Positions 33,461 through 48,200 of a stretch of DNA of 64,000 nt are shown here, piece by piece (position 1 is the stretch's first letter; every line of letters begins with the position of its first letter). Origin of the DNA: Progne subis subis (taxonomy: Eukaryota; Chordata; Aves; Passeriformes; Hirundinidae); assembly GCA_022316685.1 (NCBI GenBank), contig JAKJHU010000469.1, forward strand, positions 1 through 64,000. Reading direction: 5' to 3'. The notes beneath the pieces were generated by a model. That model was not told where the DNA came from and searched no databases. It worked only from the letters and a program-made list of their open reading frames with translations. The position numbers were made by a program, and so were the translations under genes.

Positions 33461-36400
33461 CTAGTATCTCCTGTCGGCCATAAACTGCTGCGCTGCCACG
33501 ATCAGAGGCGTCAGGCTGGAGGTCGGCTTGGCTGAGGTTACAAACGGGTGCTGCCCAAAGAGAAAAAGGAGAAATTTACTTCTACTTTCCTCGCTGGCTG
33601 AAACTTTAGCTTTCTCTGGCTACCAGCAAGATGCAGACATGAAGGCACTCCGTGCACCTCCGTCTCTTCCCTCCATGAGGCAAAGATGCCTCACAATCCC
33701 ACAAATCCGCTCATCCAGATGTCTTCAGCTTAAGGAGCTTTGGTCTAGGGGACCTTGAAAGGCTCCTTGCAACCCAGCCCAGGCCAGAATTCCCCTCAGT
33801 TTTCCGGGGAAAAGTCCCTAGACTGGAGGTTCTTAGGGGCGGGGAAGCCCATCTGACGCCTTGAACTTGAGCAGACGAGGAGCCCCTGGCAGCGGGCAGC
33901 AGGCGCACCCTGCAGCCGCTTTGCCTTTCACCTGCAGAAGCTCCTGGGCAGACCAGCGCCTGTCCTCGTCTGTCTCCAGGCAGCAGCGCAGAAAGTCTCG
34001 CAACCAAGCGGACTGCTGCCTGGGGTTCTGCAGCTTCGGGGTGCCCCCGGTGCTTATCAGCTGTCGGACCTGTGGAGAAGAAGCAAATGCCACACTGTAC
34101 CTGTCTCCTTCGCACCCCCAACCGCTCACACAGGACACCCACTGGACAAGCTCCACTCCCCGGTGGCACTTTCCTCCCTGCCAGAGGGTGGGACACGCCT
34201 TTCCTACCCCAACCAAAAGAACCCAAACCCTGAGGCAGGCACAGCCAGCCCAATGTGCACGGGCTCTAGCTTTGACCCCTGATCTCGCTGGCTGATGGAA
34301 CTAGGAGCAACTCCATCAGCAAAAGCACTTTGCTTCTCTGACGCCGTCTCTGACAACACCGACACCATCTCCACAAGGTGATTTGGAGGAGGGACTGCAG
34401 AGGAATTTTGAGGCGAGCGAGGCCGCAATCTTGTGCTAGGAGCTTTGGACAGTCCTTGCTATCGGGGAGCAGTGTGAGGCCTTGTTCTGTTCCCATGCTG
34501 TTCCTGCACTGCCTGAATTAGCACAAAAGTAGCAAATGTAACCACTTAGAGGTCCTTCTCAGGGACGCTTTCTCGCCGACGCTGGGAGGCGTGTTAACGA
34601 CCCGCTGTCCCTTCTCCGGGATGCTGAAGACAGAAGTGCTGATCGCAAGGCAGAACAGAACTGACCGTGCAGCCAAAAGACGTGGACCAACGGACAGTCA
34701 TTTAGAGTGTCTGAACACGAGTTTTTAAGCAATCAGCTATTGTTTGGCAGTACCTGCTTTAGCCTTGAACCGCTTAACTATCGGCTTTTTAGAACAATAA
34801 AGGGGAGGTCAAACCTAGTCACATTGATGTCCGTTTGATACCGGGCTGCTTTCTTGTGACAGGGGACTTTAGTCTAACTCTACTCGTGACAAGGATTACT
34901 CCATAAACTGCAGCTTGGCATTGCTCACTGCTCCCTCAGGCAGAGCTTCCATCTAGCAAAAGGCATCACCAATGCCTTGTGTTGTTTCACGATGGAATGG
35001 CAAGGCAATAATCTGGACAAGAAGCACGAGAGACTATGCTGCCTGGAACCTATCGCATTCAGGTGTTGACGAGCCTCCCGGGCAGAAGAACGGGGACAGA
35101 TTTTGCCGGAGTGACACTAGTATCTGAGGGGAGTTGCAGCTCACCGTGCGGGAGGTTTTCATCAGGTAAGGAGGCGCTCCTTCCACCATCTCCATGCCCA
35201 CGATGCCAAAGGACCAGATGTCCACTTTGGGGCCGTAGGGCTTCCTGGTGAAAATTTCTGGCGCCATCCAGTAAGTAGTCCCGACAGCTGATCTCCGTTT
35301 GCTCCGCTCAGCCGTGAGCTGAGCAGCGAGGCCAAAATCAGCTGAGGGGGGAAAAAAACCCCTGTGAGCAAGCCAGCAGCAATTAGGAAAACAAACAGAA
35401 GGATTCTGCACTGAACCAAGGCCCAAGGCGGCAGTGTGGCATCCAGCTGCAAAAGGGGCCATGCTGGCATTCCTCAGGCCTACAGCCGAGGAACTACAGA
35501 ATTGGCCGCTTGCCAAAAGCCCCCACTTTCAGATAGTGGCTTTTAGTGCCCTGAAGCCTTAGACTGTAAGTTGCCTTGCTTGGCAAGGGACACACACAAC
35601 CCAAAGCCACTCCTGAGACCTGCCTCCCAGCCACACCTCCCGGCGCCTTGCGGATGTGCTCTGCGCTTGCAGCAGGGCAGCCTGCACTGCCACAGGCACC
35701 ACTCTTGGGGAGCTGGCAGTCACCCAAAGGCCGCCCCACACCGCCGCCCCACACCGCCGCCCCACACGGCTGAGCCTGGGCGCCGACACCCACCCAACTT
35801 GACAGATCCGTCCAAGCCCAGGAGAATGTTGTGGCTTTTGATGTCTCGGTGGATCACTTGCTTGGAGTGGAGGAAATCCAGGCCTTGCAGACACTGAGAG
35901 AGGAAAAAGAAACACAAGCCTAAGAGCTCCTCAGGGGGTCTCATGCCACAAGCGGGCAAGTGGCACCTCTGCAAAACTGGCTTGCTGGGGGATTGATGAG
36001 CCATGGCAGGACCCGCTGCTGGCAAGAGCTTGCTGCTCCAACTTGAGGACAGCAGTGCCTTTCTAAGCCAGCGTGGATTCGCTTCTCAAAGAGAACGGGC
36101 AACTGTTCCTCTGGCCAGTGCCCCCTGCAAACGCGGACCAAAGGAGCACTGCTGCAGTGGCTGTGCTCTCTCCAGGCAGACGATGCTGCGGATGCTTTTG
36201 CAAACAGCACTCTGGGGGCAAGGCTCTCCTTCGGTGCTGAGCTCCGTGAGAGTCGCGTGAGTATCTCTTTGTCTCTGCCACTGGTTTGAGATGCTGCCAC
36301 CAGCACGAATGCTCTTACGGGGAAGGAATGCAGCCCACACAGGCTGCAGGCAAGTGTTTACAGAGGCAAACACTAACAAACTCACTTAGAAGAAGGGCAG

Positions 36401-37986
36401 GCACGCTTTGGATGCTCTTGCTACTGCCGGTCATAAGAGCAAGGCAGAAAGGAAGCTCAAAAGATGAAATGACTCCTCTCCTTACTACCCATTGGGAAGG
36501 ACCATCCTGCCCAAGCCACGGCAAGCGCCATGCCTTTACCTCCCGAGAGACAGCTGCTATCTCTCCTTCTGCCATGCGAGTCTCGCGAATGACATCATGT
36601 AAAGAACCTCCGTCCATGTATTCCATCACTAGCCAGAGTTCTTCGTCCACCAGGTAGCTGAAAGGAGGAAAGAAGGGCCTGGAGGTGAATGCACGCGCTT
36701 ACGTGACCTGATGGGTTCTTGTTTCCGTGTCTGTCTCAGAGGAAGACAGGAGGAAGTGAACAGCCACTCACTAGGCTCTAGAGGGCCTGAACTTTGTGCA
36801 GCCTCAAAGGCCGCTCGGTATCCTCACCAGTGCAAAACACTGGGAACAGGCCAAGGGGAAAACGATCTGCAGAGCTTTGTCAGCACTAAAGACCCGTGGG
36901 GAAAAAAATCAAACCCTAAACCCAAGAAAACAACGTGCAGACAGGGCAGGGACTTTGGGGCTGTTGCCTCAGTAAGATGGGGCCTAAAGAGTCAGGTCTT
37001 TAAGAAAGCGCTAGGTATGCCAGCTAGGTATGCCAGGAAAGATTAATGCAGCCCCAATGCAATCTCCTGCCAAGATGCTGCAAATCAGCCCAGAAACAGG
37101 AATTAACAGCTCCATCCTCTGCCGGCGACCAAAGGAGTGGTTGAATCTCTGGCTTGCAGGATGAGCATGACCCTTCCCAGCAGAGCCACTCACCTGTCTA
37201 CGTAGTTCACCAGGTTGCCGTTCCTATGGTGGCGCATGACCTGGATTTCATTCACGCACAGTTCATTGCTGCCCTCTTGCAGGAGGCTGATTTTCTTTAT
37301 GGCCACCTAAAACCACACGGAAAACCATGAACCAAAGAAGTCTGTGGCTCGAGACCACAAGGGGAACATGGAGACAGTGATTTGGGGACGGCAGAGCCGG
37401 GCTGGGACACACTGCCTTGCGACTGGACATCAGAGGACCTCCAAGCTGAGCTTGCAAGAGCCTCTTACACCGCTTGCTTGGGTGCCACTCCCAGGACACA
37501 GAGCCACAGATCCTCTGCCTCGTAAGTCTTGGAGAAACACCGTCTAGACTCTCCACCTCAAAGCTCTAACCACACTCGCTGTGCCCACAATCTTCCCCCA
37601 GGGCCATATTTTATCATCCCCATTTTCATTCACACACCTCTTGCAAGCAGCAGGAAGCCATTTTGTGCCTGTGGAAATGGAGCAAAACTGCTGGGAACCC
37701 CTTGGCAATTCTAGCGGCTTTGATCACAGACATGAAGGATAGATAAAATGCCGTGATGCTGAAACCATCATTAAGGACACCTCCTCAAAAGACAATCCTA
37801 GCACTACGTCGCTTCAGCAATTCTCATTTGGCTCCACTAAAACCCTTTCCTTCATGCCATTGACACTTGCAATTACTGCCTGCGTGTAGAAAGAAAGAGG
37901 CCACACCTTGATCCTCTAGCCATACACTCCAGGGGGCTCTGAGCAGGACTAAGGCCCTTGAGAGACCCCTTGCAGCTCTCTCTTTG

Positions 37987-38056
<70 letters not shown>

Positions 38057-41000
38057 AGCCCAGTTTCCCAAGGGCAACACTGCAGGTGGCTAAGGAACTA
38101 CCGGCACGATTCCCACGTATTTGCTAAGAGGCAGGAAGGAGAAGTCAGGAGCCCTGAGCTGCAGCCCCAAAGAGCAGTGCCATGCTCTGAGACACCAGCT
38201 TGGCACTAAGACCCAGCTAGCGTGTCCTCCTCTGGAAGATACCGCTTGGCCTCCTTGCATCCCTTGGGCCAGCTGAGAAGGGCAAAAATCTGTCCCCACT
38301 GTGTTAGGCAGGCCAGCACTGCTCTGCACTTGAGTTGCCTTTGCAGCAAAGCTCTACCGGCGACCCAAAGCTCAGCCACAGCTCACAGCACAGGGGAGGG
38401 CACTCGAGGGCTGCAGAAGCTGTGGTAAGTTGTTTCACACTTACCTCTTCTCCTGTGGCAGTCTCCACTGCCATGCACACGGTGCCGAAACCCCTAGAAA
38501 ACAAAACAGCAGCGGGAGAAGGGAGAAGTCCTTTAGTGCCGGCAAGTGCAAAGACGCCGCGGTCCCAGGGGAAAAAGAGCGTCCTGGGGCAAACAGCAAA
38601 CGGAACACGACAGACACTGCTCTGGGTCCTTTGTGCCACAGCCAGAGCAGGCAAAGCCTTCCATTGCGCACACAAAATGGAGAAGGACTCCAAACAGAGG
38701 ATCCCTAGACGGCTGCGTTCGGGCTCCAGAGCCTTCGGCAGCTGCTTCTCTTCGGTGCACCAGACACAGGAAAGACTCTGCTTCTCCGGTGCGTTCTTGT
38801 ACATTTGGCTCCTCACAGAGGAACTGTTGCAAATCAATGCCATTTACAGTCAGCGCAGAGCTGTCTTTCCAAAGGGAAGGGCTTGCTGGGTTCTTTGCAG
38901 GCAAGGCCTAAAGGCCACAGCAACCGCGAGGGGTCTGCCGTCAGGCAGGTGATGCCTTTTCCTCTAGAGCGCACTGGCACTGGGCATTCCCTAGAGGCTT
39001 TGGATTTTGCCACCTCAGCTACAAAAGAGAGCTGCTTCTTTCATTTCTGCTTTTGGCTTCTCGACTAGGCGGTGGTCTTCCAGACCACTGCATCTCCTTT
39101 TCCGCAAAATACTGGGAAGAAACATTACTCAGAGCTATTCGCTGACAGCTCTCGGCTGCTAACTTGGCCTTTGAGGCCATGAAGCCTTTCCTCCTTTCAT
39201 TCCCACTGCATCTGTGTATTCTGCATTCTTCTGCGACACGCAAAAATGGTTGCCCCTAAGAAAAGCGGCAAACAGGTGCAACGTGCTTGAGGGACGAGAG
39301 ATGTGCCAGGTGCTGCTCTTTGCTGCAGAGGAGACATTGCCAGCATCCTGGTGTCTTTGCCGCGCCTTCGGTGCACAGCTGTAACTGCTGACCAGTACTG
39401 AGAGATGGCAGCATCTCAACACAGTTTCTGGACAGCTTTGGAGCTTGCCTGACGTCCTTCTGGGGAGGTGTGACACCACCAAAATACACAGCCCCTTGGA
39501 AGCGCGGCTGCACTCACCCTTTGCCAATAGTCTCCAGTTCTGTGTATTTAGCCTCGGGATCGCCCTCGCTCACCAGCATCCCTGTAAGAATGCAAAGGGA
39601 AGATGCTCGTTTCAAAAACAGAGATGCCACCCTGCAGCACATCAGAAAGGCGGCCCCACTCACTGGGCCCTTTCAACTCAGTCGCTCGGGGAACAACACC
39701 GCCACCGCACCACCACCACCACAGAAACAACAGCAGCAAGACAAGCGGCTCTGCACCACAGACGGCCGGCACAAAAGGAAAAGTCTGAGCTAAAACCTGA
39801 GCACGCGGAGAAACAGTCAGAGGAGACAGGGATCAGAAAACCGTAACCAAGGGAAGTGACGGTTGTCTATAAACATTAAGGGCAGCAGGAAGAACAAAAC
39901 CTTTCTGTTCTCGGCAATGAACACTCCGTGACATTCAACAAAAGCTTTAAGCCTTGCGAACGCCCAAGGCGCCTTGGGTTCTGGAATGAATTTTTATCAA
40001 CAGCCGCCCTTTCCGGAACAGGAAGAACATTGCAGGACTTTGCCTAAAACAATGCCCTTCTGCCTTTCTGGAGCAGCAGCTCGGGTTCTAAGCTACTGGG
40101 GTGGGCCTTAGGAATGAGGTCCCTCAGCCTTTAGGACAGGCCAAGTCCGGAAGATGCCCTTGGCCATGCCCCACAGGAGCTGGGCCCAGACGACTCCTTG
40201 AGGCCTACTCCTTCCCTAGGTCACAGCCTCCTGCTCAGCCAGAAACAATCTCTGGTTTGCCTTTTGCCCAGAGGGAAGCTCGGGCCGAGCTGCCCTCAGA
40301 GGCCGAGCTGCCCTCAGAGGAAGGAGCAACAGCCCCGTGCACCCGCAGCACCTCGAAGCACAACAACAGGTCCTGTGTGGAGGCCTGAGGAGCCGACACG
40401 CCGCTGAGGAGGAACACGAGGTGGGACAGCTCACGCTGACACACGCGCACACAAGGCACTCGCAAAGGACATACTCAGCGTGGCCAGGCACTCGTCCTCT
40501 GTCCGCTCTGGCAGCTGCTCTCTGCTGCCAGAGGAACTACTCGTGCTCCAGGTGCACGAGCTGCTCGTGCTTGAGTTTCCAGCTTGGGGGCTGCAGGCTT
40601 CTTCAGAGCCTGCAGCTGCAGCTCGTGCAGGTGCCAGGACAGAGGAGGTGGAGCTCTGGGACAAGAAAGGAATTTGGGTCACAGCTGTGCCTGGCGGAGA
40701 TGCCCCTCCAATCCCATTGCAAAGGCAAGCCCCTAGGAAGAATGCTGTCGGCCACATCCAGGGCCGCATCTTCACCTCTCGGCTTTTGCTGCCCGCTCCT
40801 CCAACTCAAGGCGCAAAATCCAGCGGCTGCTTTTACATGACGGAAAAACTGGCACCAAAGACGCTGCTAACCAAAGCCGGCACTTACTGATGTCGGCCGC
40901 TCAGGCTCTGGGCTGACAGCAGGAGCAGATTCATTGGCACCTTCCTCCTCTTCAGCCTCTTCCTCACCTACAGAGGCAGCTGGAGCAGGCGCTGGCACTG

Positions 41001-41856
41001 CCCTTCTGCTCTGTGGACAGACAGCAGCATGAGGGACAGGAAAGGACCCGCCGTTCACAACCTTACCTATACGCAGCTACAGGCCCCGTTGCATCTCAGC
41101 TGCTCCTTTAGCTACCGACGGCTGCTCTGGGCAGAGGGCCAGGTCTCTCGGGGGACAGGGTCTCCTCCACAGCCTGCAAGGCTGTGAAGTGCGCCTTTGC
41201 ACTGCCCTCCTCACCGGGCACGGGGAGCCTGCACTGCCGCTGGGGCACAAAGGGCCTCACTTGGACCCCGGGAGCACCCAAAGACATCCTAATGCTACCC
41301 CTTGTCTCTTGCCAAGACAAATTCACGGCCCCTGTCAGAAGAGTGGCCAACTGAGGCCTAAACGTCCAAGCTCCACTCTGCTTTTCCAGGCCTCACTGTC
41401 TGGCGGAAGCGCTCTGGAAGGGCTGGAAAGATTCCAGCCCTCCGCATTTTCAGCCAGGCACGGGAGGTGCTGTCTGATTGGGAACTTGCAGCTCTGCTTT
41501 GCTCCAGCCACAGGGCTCGCCAGAGCTGCCGCTTACTGATGCTGGATGCTGGGGCCCGGCAGTGGCAGCAGGTGCAGCTTGGTGGGCAACTTCCTCCCCT
41601 TTGGCCTCTTCTTCAGGAAGACACGCAGCCAGAGAAGGCCCTGAGGTTGCTTTGGAGCTCTGCAGACAGACGGCAACGTGAGCAACAGGCAACCTTCTTT
41701 ACATTCAGCTCTACACCCAGATGCACTAAGGAGAAATCATCTGGAGAGAAATGGGATTCTACGCTCTTCAAACTCAAGTAACATGGGCCTCGATTAGATG
41801 GGACTCAAATGGAACTTTGGGAGAAAACAGCCAGGCATCCTTCTGCTGCTGCCGCC

Positions 41857-41894
<38 letters not shown>

Positions 41895-43032
41895 AAAGAG
41901 CTGGGACTGCACTTTCATTCATCCAACCAGGCTGGCAGCGGACTGCAGCAGGCCCAGCTCACAGCTTGCTCCACTACTGTCAAACTCTGCTAACTCGGTC
42001 AAAAGCTCCTTTCCCACTCACCCAAGGAGCGGATTCTCTCCAGGCACGGGCGATGTGACCTGCAGCACACAAGGGAAAAAGAACCGGATGCTGCAAGAAA
42101 ACTACCCGTGCTGGGCAAGCTCCCCGAGACGTCAACCCAAAGACAGAGCGTTCTGCTTTCCCTACTCCCCTCCAGCAGCAACCCCTTGTGCTGCCCAGCA
42201 AGCAAGACAGCAGCACAAACTACTGCCTTGTGTCCACCTTACGTCCTCTTGGCCGCTCCACCCACAGAAACGCGAGACCAAGAGAGTCCAGGTGGTTCTG
42301 TGACAGTCATTGCTTCTGCCCCAGCCCAGCCAGCAGGAGCTACAGCTCCTCTCTTTCCCGACCTTCAGTTTTCTGCAGAGATTGCACGCGGCCATTGCCA
42401 TGAGCTTGCTGAAAACCTTTCCCAGAAAAGTCCCCCTTAGGCATGGTGGCAGTTCTCTTGTGACACAGCACGGGAACACCTCCTGGCTTCGGGAGCGTAC
42501 AAGAACTCTTTTGCAACCTCTGTTTCAGAGGCCTTTTCCAAGCTGATTCTGTGATTTCATCACGGACCGAGTGGCTCTTTTAGCACACACAAAGCCTCAA
42601 GTTCCCCGGTCCCGTCCTGGGAGGAGAGAATGCAGACAGGAGGATGCTTCTCCTCAGTCCTGGAGAGCAGCGCACAATTTTTGCAAGGACTCCTGCCAAG
42701 CTCTCCCGGTCTTCCCATCTTGGAAGCTGTCTTGCTTGAGCCAGCAGAGCGAGCAGATTCCAGACGCCCCTGCCACAGGCCGTGCCGTGGTGGGAGCCCA
42801 ACCCCTGCAGGCCACATTACAAATGCTGCCCACGCCCCGCTGCCTAGAGACACCCCTTTCTTAGCTGGAGCTGGTGACAGCAGCTGGACCCAACTAAAGG
42901 CCTCTTTGTGGCATTTTGGTTTCCATACGCTGCGCCAAACAAAAATGTCTACTTACGTGCCAGGTGGGTGAAAAAGTAGCCAGAGTAAGCCACGGAAAAA
43001 GCCGTGCAAACTGCAGCACACACTCCCTCCAT
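33461..43032 (-). CDS. PAK3L: PAK3-like kinase, copy 3 (intact)
   Basis: Coding exons 5' to 3': 42957-43032, 42022-42059, 41537-41659, 40888-41010, 40475-40655, 39518-39581, 38445-38493, 37194-37306, 36540-36657, 35794-35893, 35145-35341, 33932-34069, 33461-33550. All exon lengths equal those of copy 2 (total 1,410 nt), so the frame is open to TAG, and I see no amino-acid difference. The differences from copy 2 are intronic (extra A near 40741, CT tract, G/C-run changes near 41150 and 41240) or upstream. An extra A near 43065 sits in the 5' part of exon 1 before the ATG and would break any N-terminal extension beyond the MEGV start. It is flanked by copies 2 and 4 in the same orientation. Confidence 0.88.
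37976..38055. repeat. CT microsatellite, unit 3 (80 bp)
   Basis: Nearly pure CT with single GTCT interruptions; the GTCT block of units 1-2 is absent. Confidence 0.9.
41858..41893. repeat. (CTG/CAG)12 repeat, unit 3
   Basis: Same tract and length as in units 1 and 2, in intron 2. Confidence 0.85.
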
Positions 43033-43235
43033 GGCTTGAGCAGCGCTGCTCGATCTGCACCAGACAAACACCTGTGGGAGAAAAAACTCTCGCAGTCCCT
43101 GTCAGGGTGCAGCCTGCTGGCAGAGACCTCACTGATCAGCAGCTTCCGCCTGCGGTGAGCACGCCAAGGAGCTGCTGTGCACACTGAGGCCTTCCGTGCC
43201 TCGGCACGGCAACTTTGCCTTGACAGCGCTGTGAT

Positions 43236-43306
43236 GCGGCCGCTGACATCACAATAGCGGCCGCTGACATCATGGTAGCGGCCGCTGACATCATGGTAGC
43301 GGCCGC
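43236..43306. promoter_or_regulatory. NotI-box/CRE-like 21-bp repeat, unit 3
   Basis: Identical four-box array upstream of exon 1 of PAK3L copy 3. Confidence 0.6.
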
Positions 43307-45121
43307 TCGAGGCTGCTTTGTGAATTCGCGCGTAGAACCAGACTTTCTCTCCAGCTAAGGCCAAAAAACCCTGCAAAGTTCTCCGCTGCTAAAAGCAACA
43401 CAAAAGGCCCTCCTAGTCAGTAACCTATTTGCTCAAGGCATCTAAGAGTTGCTCCAAGAACACACCAAACCCCTGTTGCCCACACTGAGAAGCTGAACAC
43501 TGAGAAGGGACCAGGATGGGAGGAAAGCGAAAAAGAGAACAGGACCTTTGGCCACTCATTCTCTTGTGGAAAACTCCCAAGGCTTCTTCCAGCTAGGGCT
43601 CGAAGCCACAGCATCCAAGGAAATCACCCCTTCAGTGACAGCTGGGGGACAGAACCTCAGGAAGCACTTTCGTAGACCTTCCTCCTCCCACGCTCACCAC
43701 AGAAGAAGGCGGGGCACGGGCCCACCAAGGGTGGGACTGACGAAGGCATGGAAAGCCAAGCAGCACATCCACTGCGTACACGGCTTCCTGCCGCTGCGCT
43801 GCGGTGGCATTTCCAAGCAGCCTTGCCCATCTGAGGTGCACCTCGGGGAGCTTCCCTGGCCTCATCCGTGAGCCAGAGGGAGCTGCCTGCGCTGGGCATA
43901 AAGAAAGAAGGAAAAGAAAGTTGCAACACGCTCTGGGACAAGCCACAAAGTGCTGGTAGGGAGGAAAGCAGTGGGCCCAAATGGGCTGGTCCCAGCAAAA
44001 CTGGAAGCTGTGAGGCACACACCAGTTAGGTCTGGTCGCTGGACAGGCTACAGGAAGGCAGCCTTAGGCAAAGAGAAAAAGCACCAGCATTCCAAAGCCT
44101 GGAAGCTTCATTCCTCTGCCTCTCCCTTCTAAACCACTTTATTCTCTAACTCTCGGAAAAGGTTTAACCCCAGCCTGCAATCAAGCACCACACACAGCCC
44201 TTCTCCCTCAATGCCCCACCAGTGGGATGCACGGGGAGACAACTGGACGGGTAAAAGCTGGAAAACTCACGGGCGCAGAACAATTCAGTTGCATAGGGAG
44301 TGCAGAAGTCACACACACAAGCAAAACAACCCCAAAGAGCTCATTCACCATTGCCCACTAGGCGGGCAGGCAGGTGTTTTGGCACTTCCACGACAGCGGG
44401 ACCCCCTCGCGCCTCACAGCGACTTGGGAAGACAAATGCCATCACTGCAAACGTCCCTCCTTCCTCCTCCTCCTCCTTCTTGCACGCAGCTTGATATACT
44501 GAGCAGGATGGCACAGGCTCTGGAATAGGCCTCTGGCCACTTTGGGTCACCTGTGCTGGCTGTGTCTCCTCCCAGGCTCTCGTGCAGCGTGACCCCAGGG
44601 GAGCTCAGTCTGGGCGCTTGCCTCAGTCACGCTGAGCGCCGAGCTGAGAGAGGCCACGCCGATCCCAAGTGCACGAGTTTTCCCTCCCTCATGTTGGCCT
44701 CAGTTCCCATGGCAGAAGCCGTGTTCCTGCTGGACGCTCGCCTGCGCCTGAGCCGGCGGAGAAGCCCGCCTGCCTCCCCATCTGCCCAGGGCAAACCCGG
44801 AGCAGCCCAAGCTTTCCCAAGAAGTGCCACACAACCACGGCCACCGCAGCCTTCCCAGCAGCGACACCACTGCTCTGCTCCGTTTTGCCTTGCTCTGCTC
44901 CTCTACGCAGGGCTGCAAGCCTGGATCTCCACAAGAGGTTGCGGCCGGGAGGCAGTGAAGGAAGTGGGAACCTTTGCCCACTTCCAACCGTGCCACAAAC
45001 CCCATCCATGGGTCTTGCCGTGCTTCAGAAACAGCTGACTGAGCACTCAGAAGCAAATTTGGAGCTTCTTCACAGGCTGAGAACAAAGGGAGGCTTCCAA
45101 CACAGTGAAGGTCTTAGGGTA

Positions 45122-45127
45122 TTTATT
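45122..45127 (-). promoter_or_regulatory. PolyA signal, PAK3L copy 4
   Basis: Minus-strand AATAAA beyond the TAG stop of copy 4, with the UGUA-rich tract before it. Confidence 0.75.
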
Positions 45128-45241
45128 TTGACTATCAAATCTAAAGTACAAACTACAAACTGTGTGTAGAAACTACTCCAAACTACAAACTACAAACTAC
45201 AACCTACAAACTACAAAAAACAACAATGGCCTCTCGCAGGG

Positions 45242-48200
45242 CTAGTATCTCCTGTCGGCCATAAACTGCTGCGCTGCCACGATCAGAGGCGTCAGGCTGG
45301 AGGTCGGCTTGGCTGAGGTTACAAACGGGTGCTGCCCAAAGAGAAAAAGGAGAAATTTACTTCTACTTTCCTCGCTGGCTTAAACTTTAGCTTTCTCTGG
45401 CTACCAGCAAGATGCAGACATGAAGGCACTCCGTGCACCTCCGTCTCTTCCCTCCATGAGGCAAAGATGCCTCACAATCCACAAATCCGCTCATCCAGAT
45501 GTCTTCAGCTTAAGGAGCTTTGGTCTAGGGGACCTTGAAAGGCTCCTTGCAACCCAGCCCAGGCCAGAATTCCCCTCAGTTTTCCGGGGAAAAGTCCCTA
45601 GACTGGAGGTTCTTAGGGGCGGGGAAGCCCATCTGACGCCTTGAACTTGAGCAGACGAGGAGCCCCTGGCAGCGGGCAGCAGGCGCACCCTGCAGCCGCT
45701 TTGCCTTTCACCTGCAGAAGCTCCTGGGCAGACCAGCGCCTGTCCTCGTCTGTCTCCAGGCAGCAGCGCAGAAAGTCTCGCAACCAAGCGGACTGCTGCC
45801 TGGGGTTCTGCAGCTTCGGGGTGCCCCCGGTGCTTATCAGCTGTCGGACCTGTGGAGAAGAAGCAAATGCCACACTGTACCTGTCTCCTTCGCACCCCCA
45901 ACCGCTCACACAGGACACCCACTGGACAAGCTCCACTCCCCGGTGGCACTTTCCTCCCTGCCAGAGGGTGGGACACGCCTTTCCTACCCCAACCAAAAGA
46001 ACCCAAACCCTGAGGCAGGCACAGCCAGCCCAATGTGCACGGGCTCTAGCTTTGACCCCTGATCTCGCTGGCTGATGGAACTAGGAGCAACTCCATCAGC
46101 AAAAGCACTTTGCTTCTCTGACGCCGTCTCTGACAACACCGACACCATCTCCACAAGGTGATTTGGAGGAGGGACTGCAGAGGAATTTTGAGGCGAGCGA
46201 GGCCGCAATCTTGTGCTAGGAGCTTTGGACAGTCCTTGCTATCGGGGAGCAGTGTGAGGCCTTGTTCTGTTCCCATGCTGTTCCTGCACTGCCTGAATTA
46301 GCACAAAAGTAGCAAATGTAACCACTTAGAGGTCCTTCTCAGGGACGCTTTCTCGCCGACGCTGGGAGGCGTGTTAACGACCCGCTGTCCCTTCTCCGGG
46401 ATGCTGAAGACAGAAGTGCTGATCGCAAGGCAGAACAGAACTGACCGTGCAGCCAAAAGACGTGGACCAACGGACAGTCATTTAGAGTGTCCTGAACACG
46501 AGTTTTTAAGCAATCAGCTATTGTTTGGCAGTACCTGCTTTAGCCTTGAACCGCTTAACTATCGGCTTTTTAGAACAATAAAGGGGAGGTCAAACCTAGT
46601 CACATTGATGTCCGTTTGATACCGGGCTGCTTTCTTGTGACAGGGGACTTTAGTCTAACTCTACTCGTGACAAGGATTACTCCATAAACTGCAGCTTGGC
46701 ATTGCTCACTGCTCCCTCAGGCAGAGCTTCCATCTAGCAAAAGGCATCACCAATGCCTTGTGTTGTTTCACGATGGAATGGCAAGGCAATAATCTGGACA
46801 AGAAGCACGAGAGACTATGCTGCCTGGAACCTATCGCATTCAGGTGTTGACGAGCCTCCCGGGCAGAAGAACGGGGACAGATTTTGCCGGAGTGACACTA
46901 GTATCTGAGGGGAGTTGCAGCTCACCGTGCGGGAGGTTTTCATCAGGTAAGGAGGCGCTCCTTCCACCATCTCCATGCCCACGATGCCAAAGGACCAGAT
47001 GTCCACTTTGGGGCCGTAGGGCTTCCTGGTGAAAATTTCTGGCGCCATCCAGTAAGTAGTCCCGACAGCTGATCTCCGTTTGCTCCGCTCAGCCGTGAGC
47101 TGAGCAGCGAGGCCAAAATCAGCTGAGGGGGAAAAAAACCCCTGTGAGCAAGCCAGCAGCAATTAGGAAAACAAACAGAAGGATTCTGCACTGAACCAAG
47201 GCCCAAGGCGGCAGTGTGGCATCCAGCTGCAAAAGGGGCCATGCTGGCATTCCTCAGGCCTACAGCCGAGGAACTACAGAATTGGCCGCTTGCCAAAAGC
47301 CCCCACTTTCAGATAGTGGCTTTTAGTGCCCTGAAGCCTTAGACTGTAAGTTGCCTTGCTTGGCAAGGGACACACACAACCCAAAGCCACTCCTGAGACC
47401 TGCCTCCCAGCCACACCTCCCGGCGCCTTGCGGATGTGCTCTGCGCTTGCAGCAGGGCAGCCTGCACTGCCACAGGCACCACTCTTGGGGAGCTGGCAGT
47501 CACCCAAAGGCCGCCCCACACCGCCGCCCCACACCGCCGCCCCACACGGCTGAGCCTGGGCGCCGACACCCACCCAACTTGACAGATCCGTCCAAGCCCA
47601 GGAGAATGTTGTGGCTTTTGATGTCTCGGTGGATCACTTGCTTGGAGTGGAGGAAATCCAGGCCTTGCAGACACTGAGAGAGGAAAAAGAAACACAAGCC
47701 TAAGAGCTCCTCAGGGGGTCTCATGCCACAAGCGGGCAAGTGGCACCTCTGCAAAACTGGCTTGCTGGGGGATTGATGAGCCATGGCAGGACCCGCTGCT
47801 GGCAAGAGCTTGCTGCTCCAACTTGAGGACAGCAGTGCCTTTCTAAGCCAGCGTGGATTCGCTTCTCAAAGAGAACGGGCAACTGTTCCTCTGGCCAGTG
47901 CCCCCTGCAAAACGCGGACCAAAGGAGCACTGCTGCAGTGGCTGTGCTCTCTCCAGGCAGACGATGCTGCGGATGCTTTTGCAAACAGCACTCTGGGGGC
48001 AAGGCTCTCCTTCGGTGCTGAGCTCCGTGAGAGTCGCGTGAGTATCTCTTTGTCTCTGCCACTGGTTTGAGATGCTGCCACCAGCACGAATGCTCTTACG
48101 GGGAAGGAATGCAGCCCACACAGGCTGCAGGCAAGTGTTTACAGAGGCAAACACTAACAAACTCACTTAGAAGAAGGGCAGGCACGCTTTGGATGCTCTT

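Larger units (their letters stand above)
32470..44248. repeat. Tandem array unit 3 (11,779 bp)
   Basis: Longest complete unit, largely because of its CT tract. It carries an intact PAK3-like gene and several private homopolymer indels in introns. Confidence 0.95.
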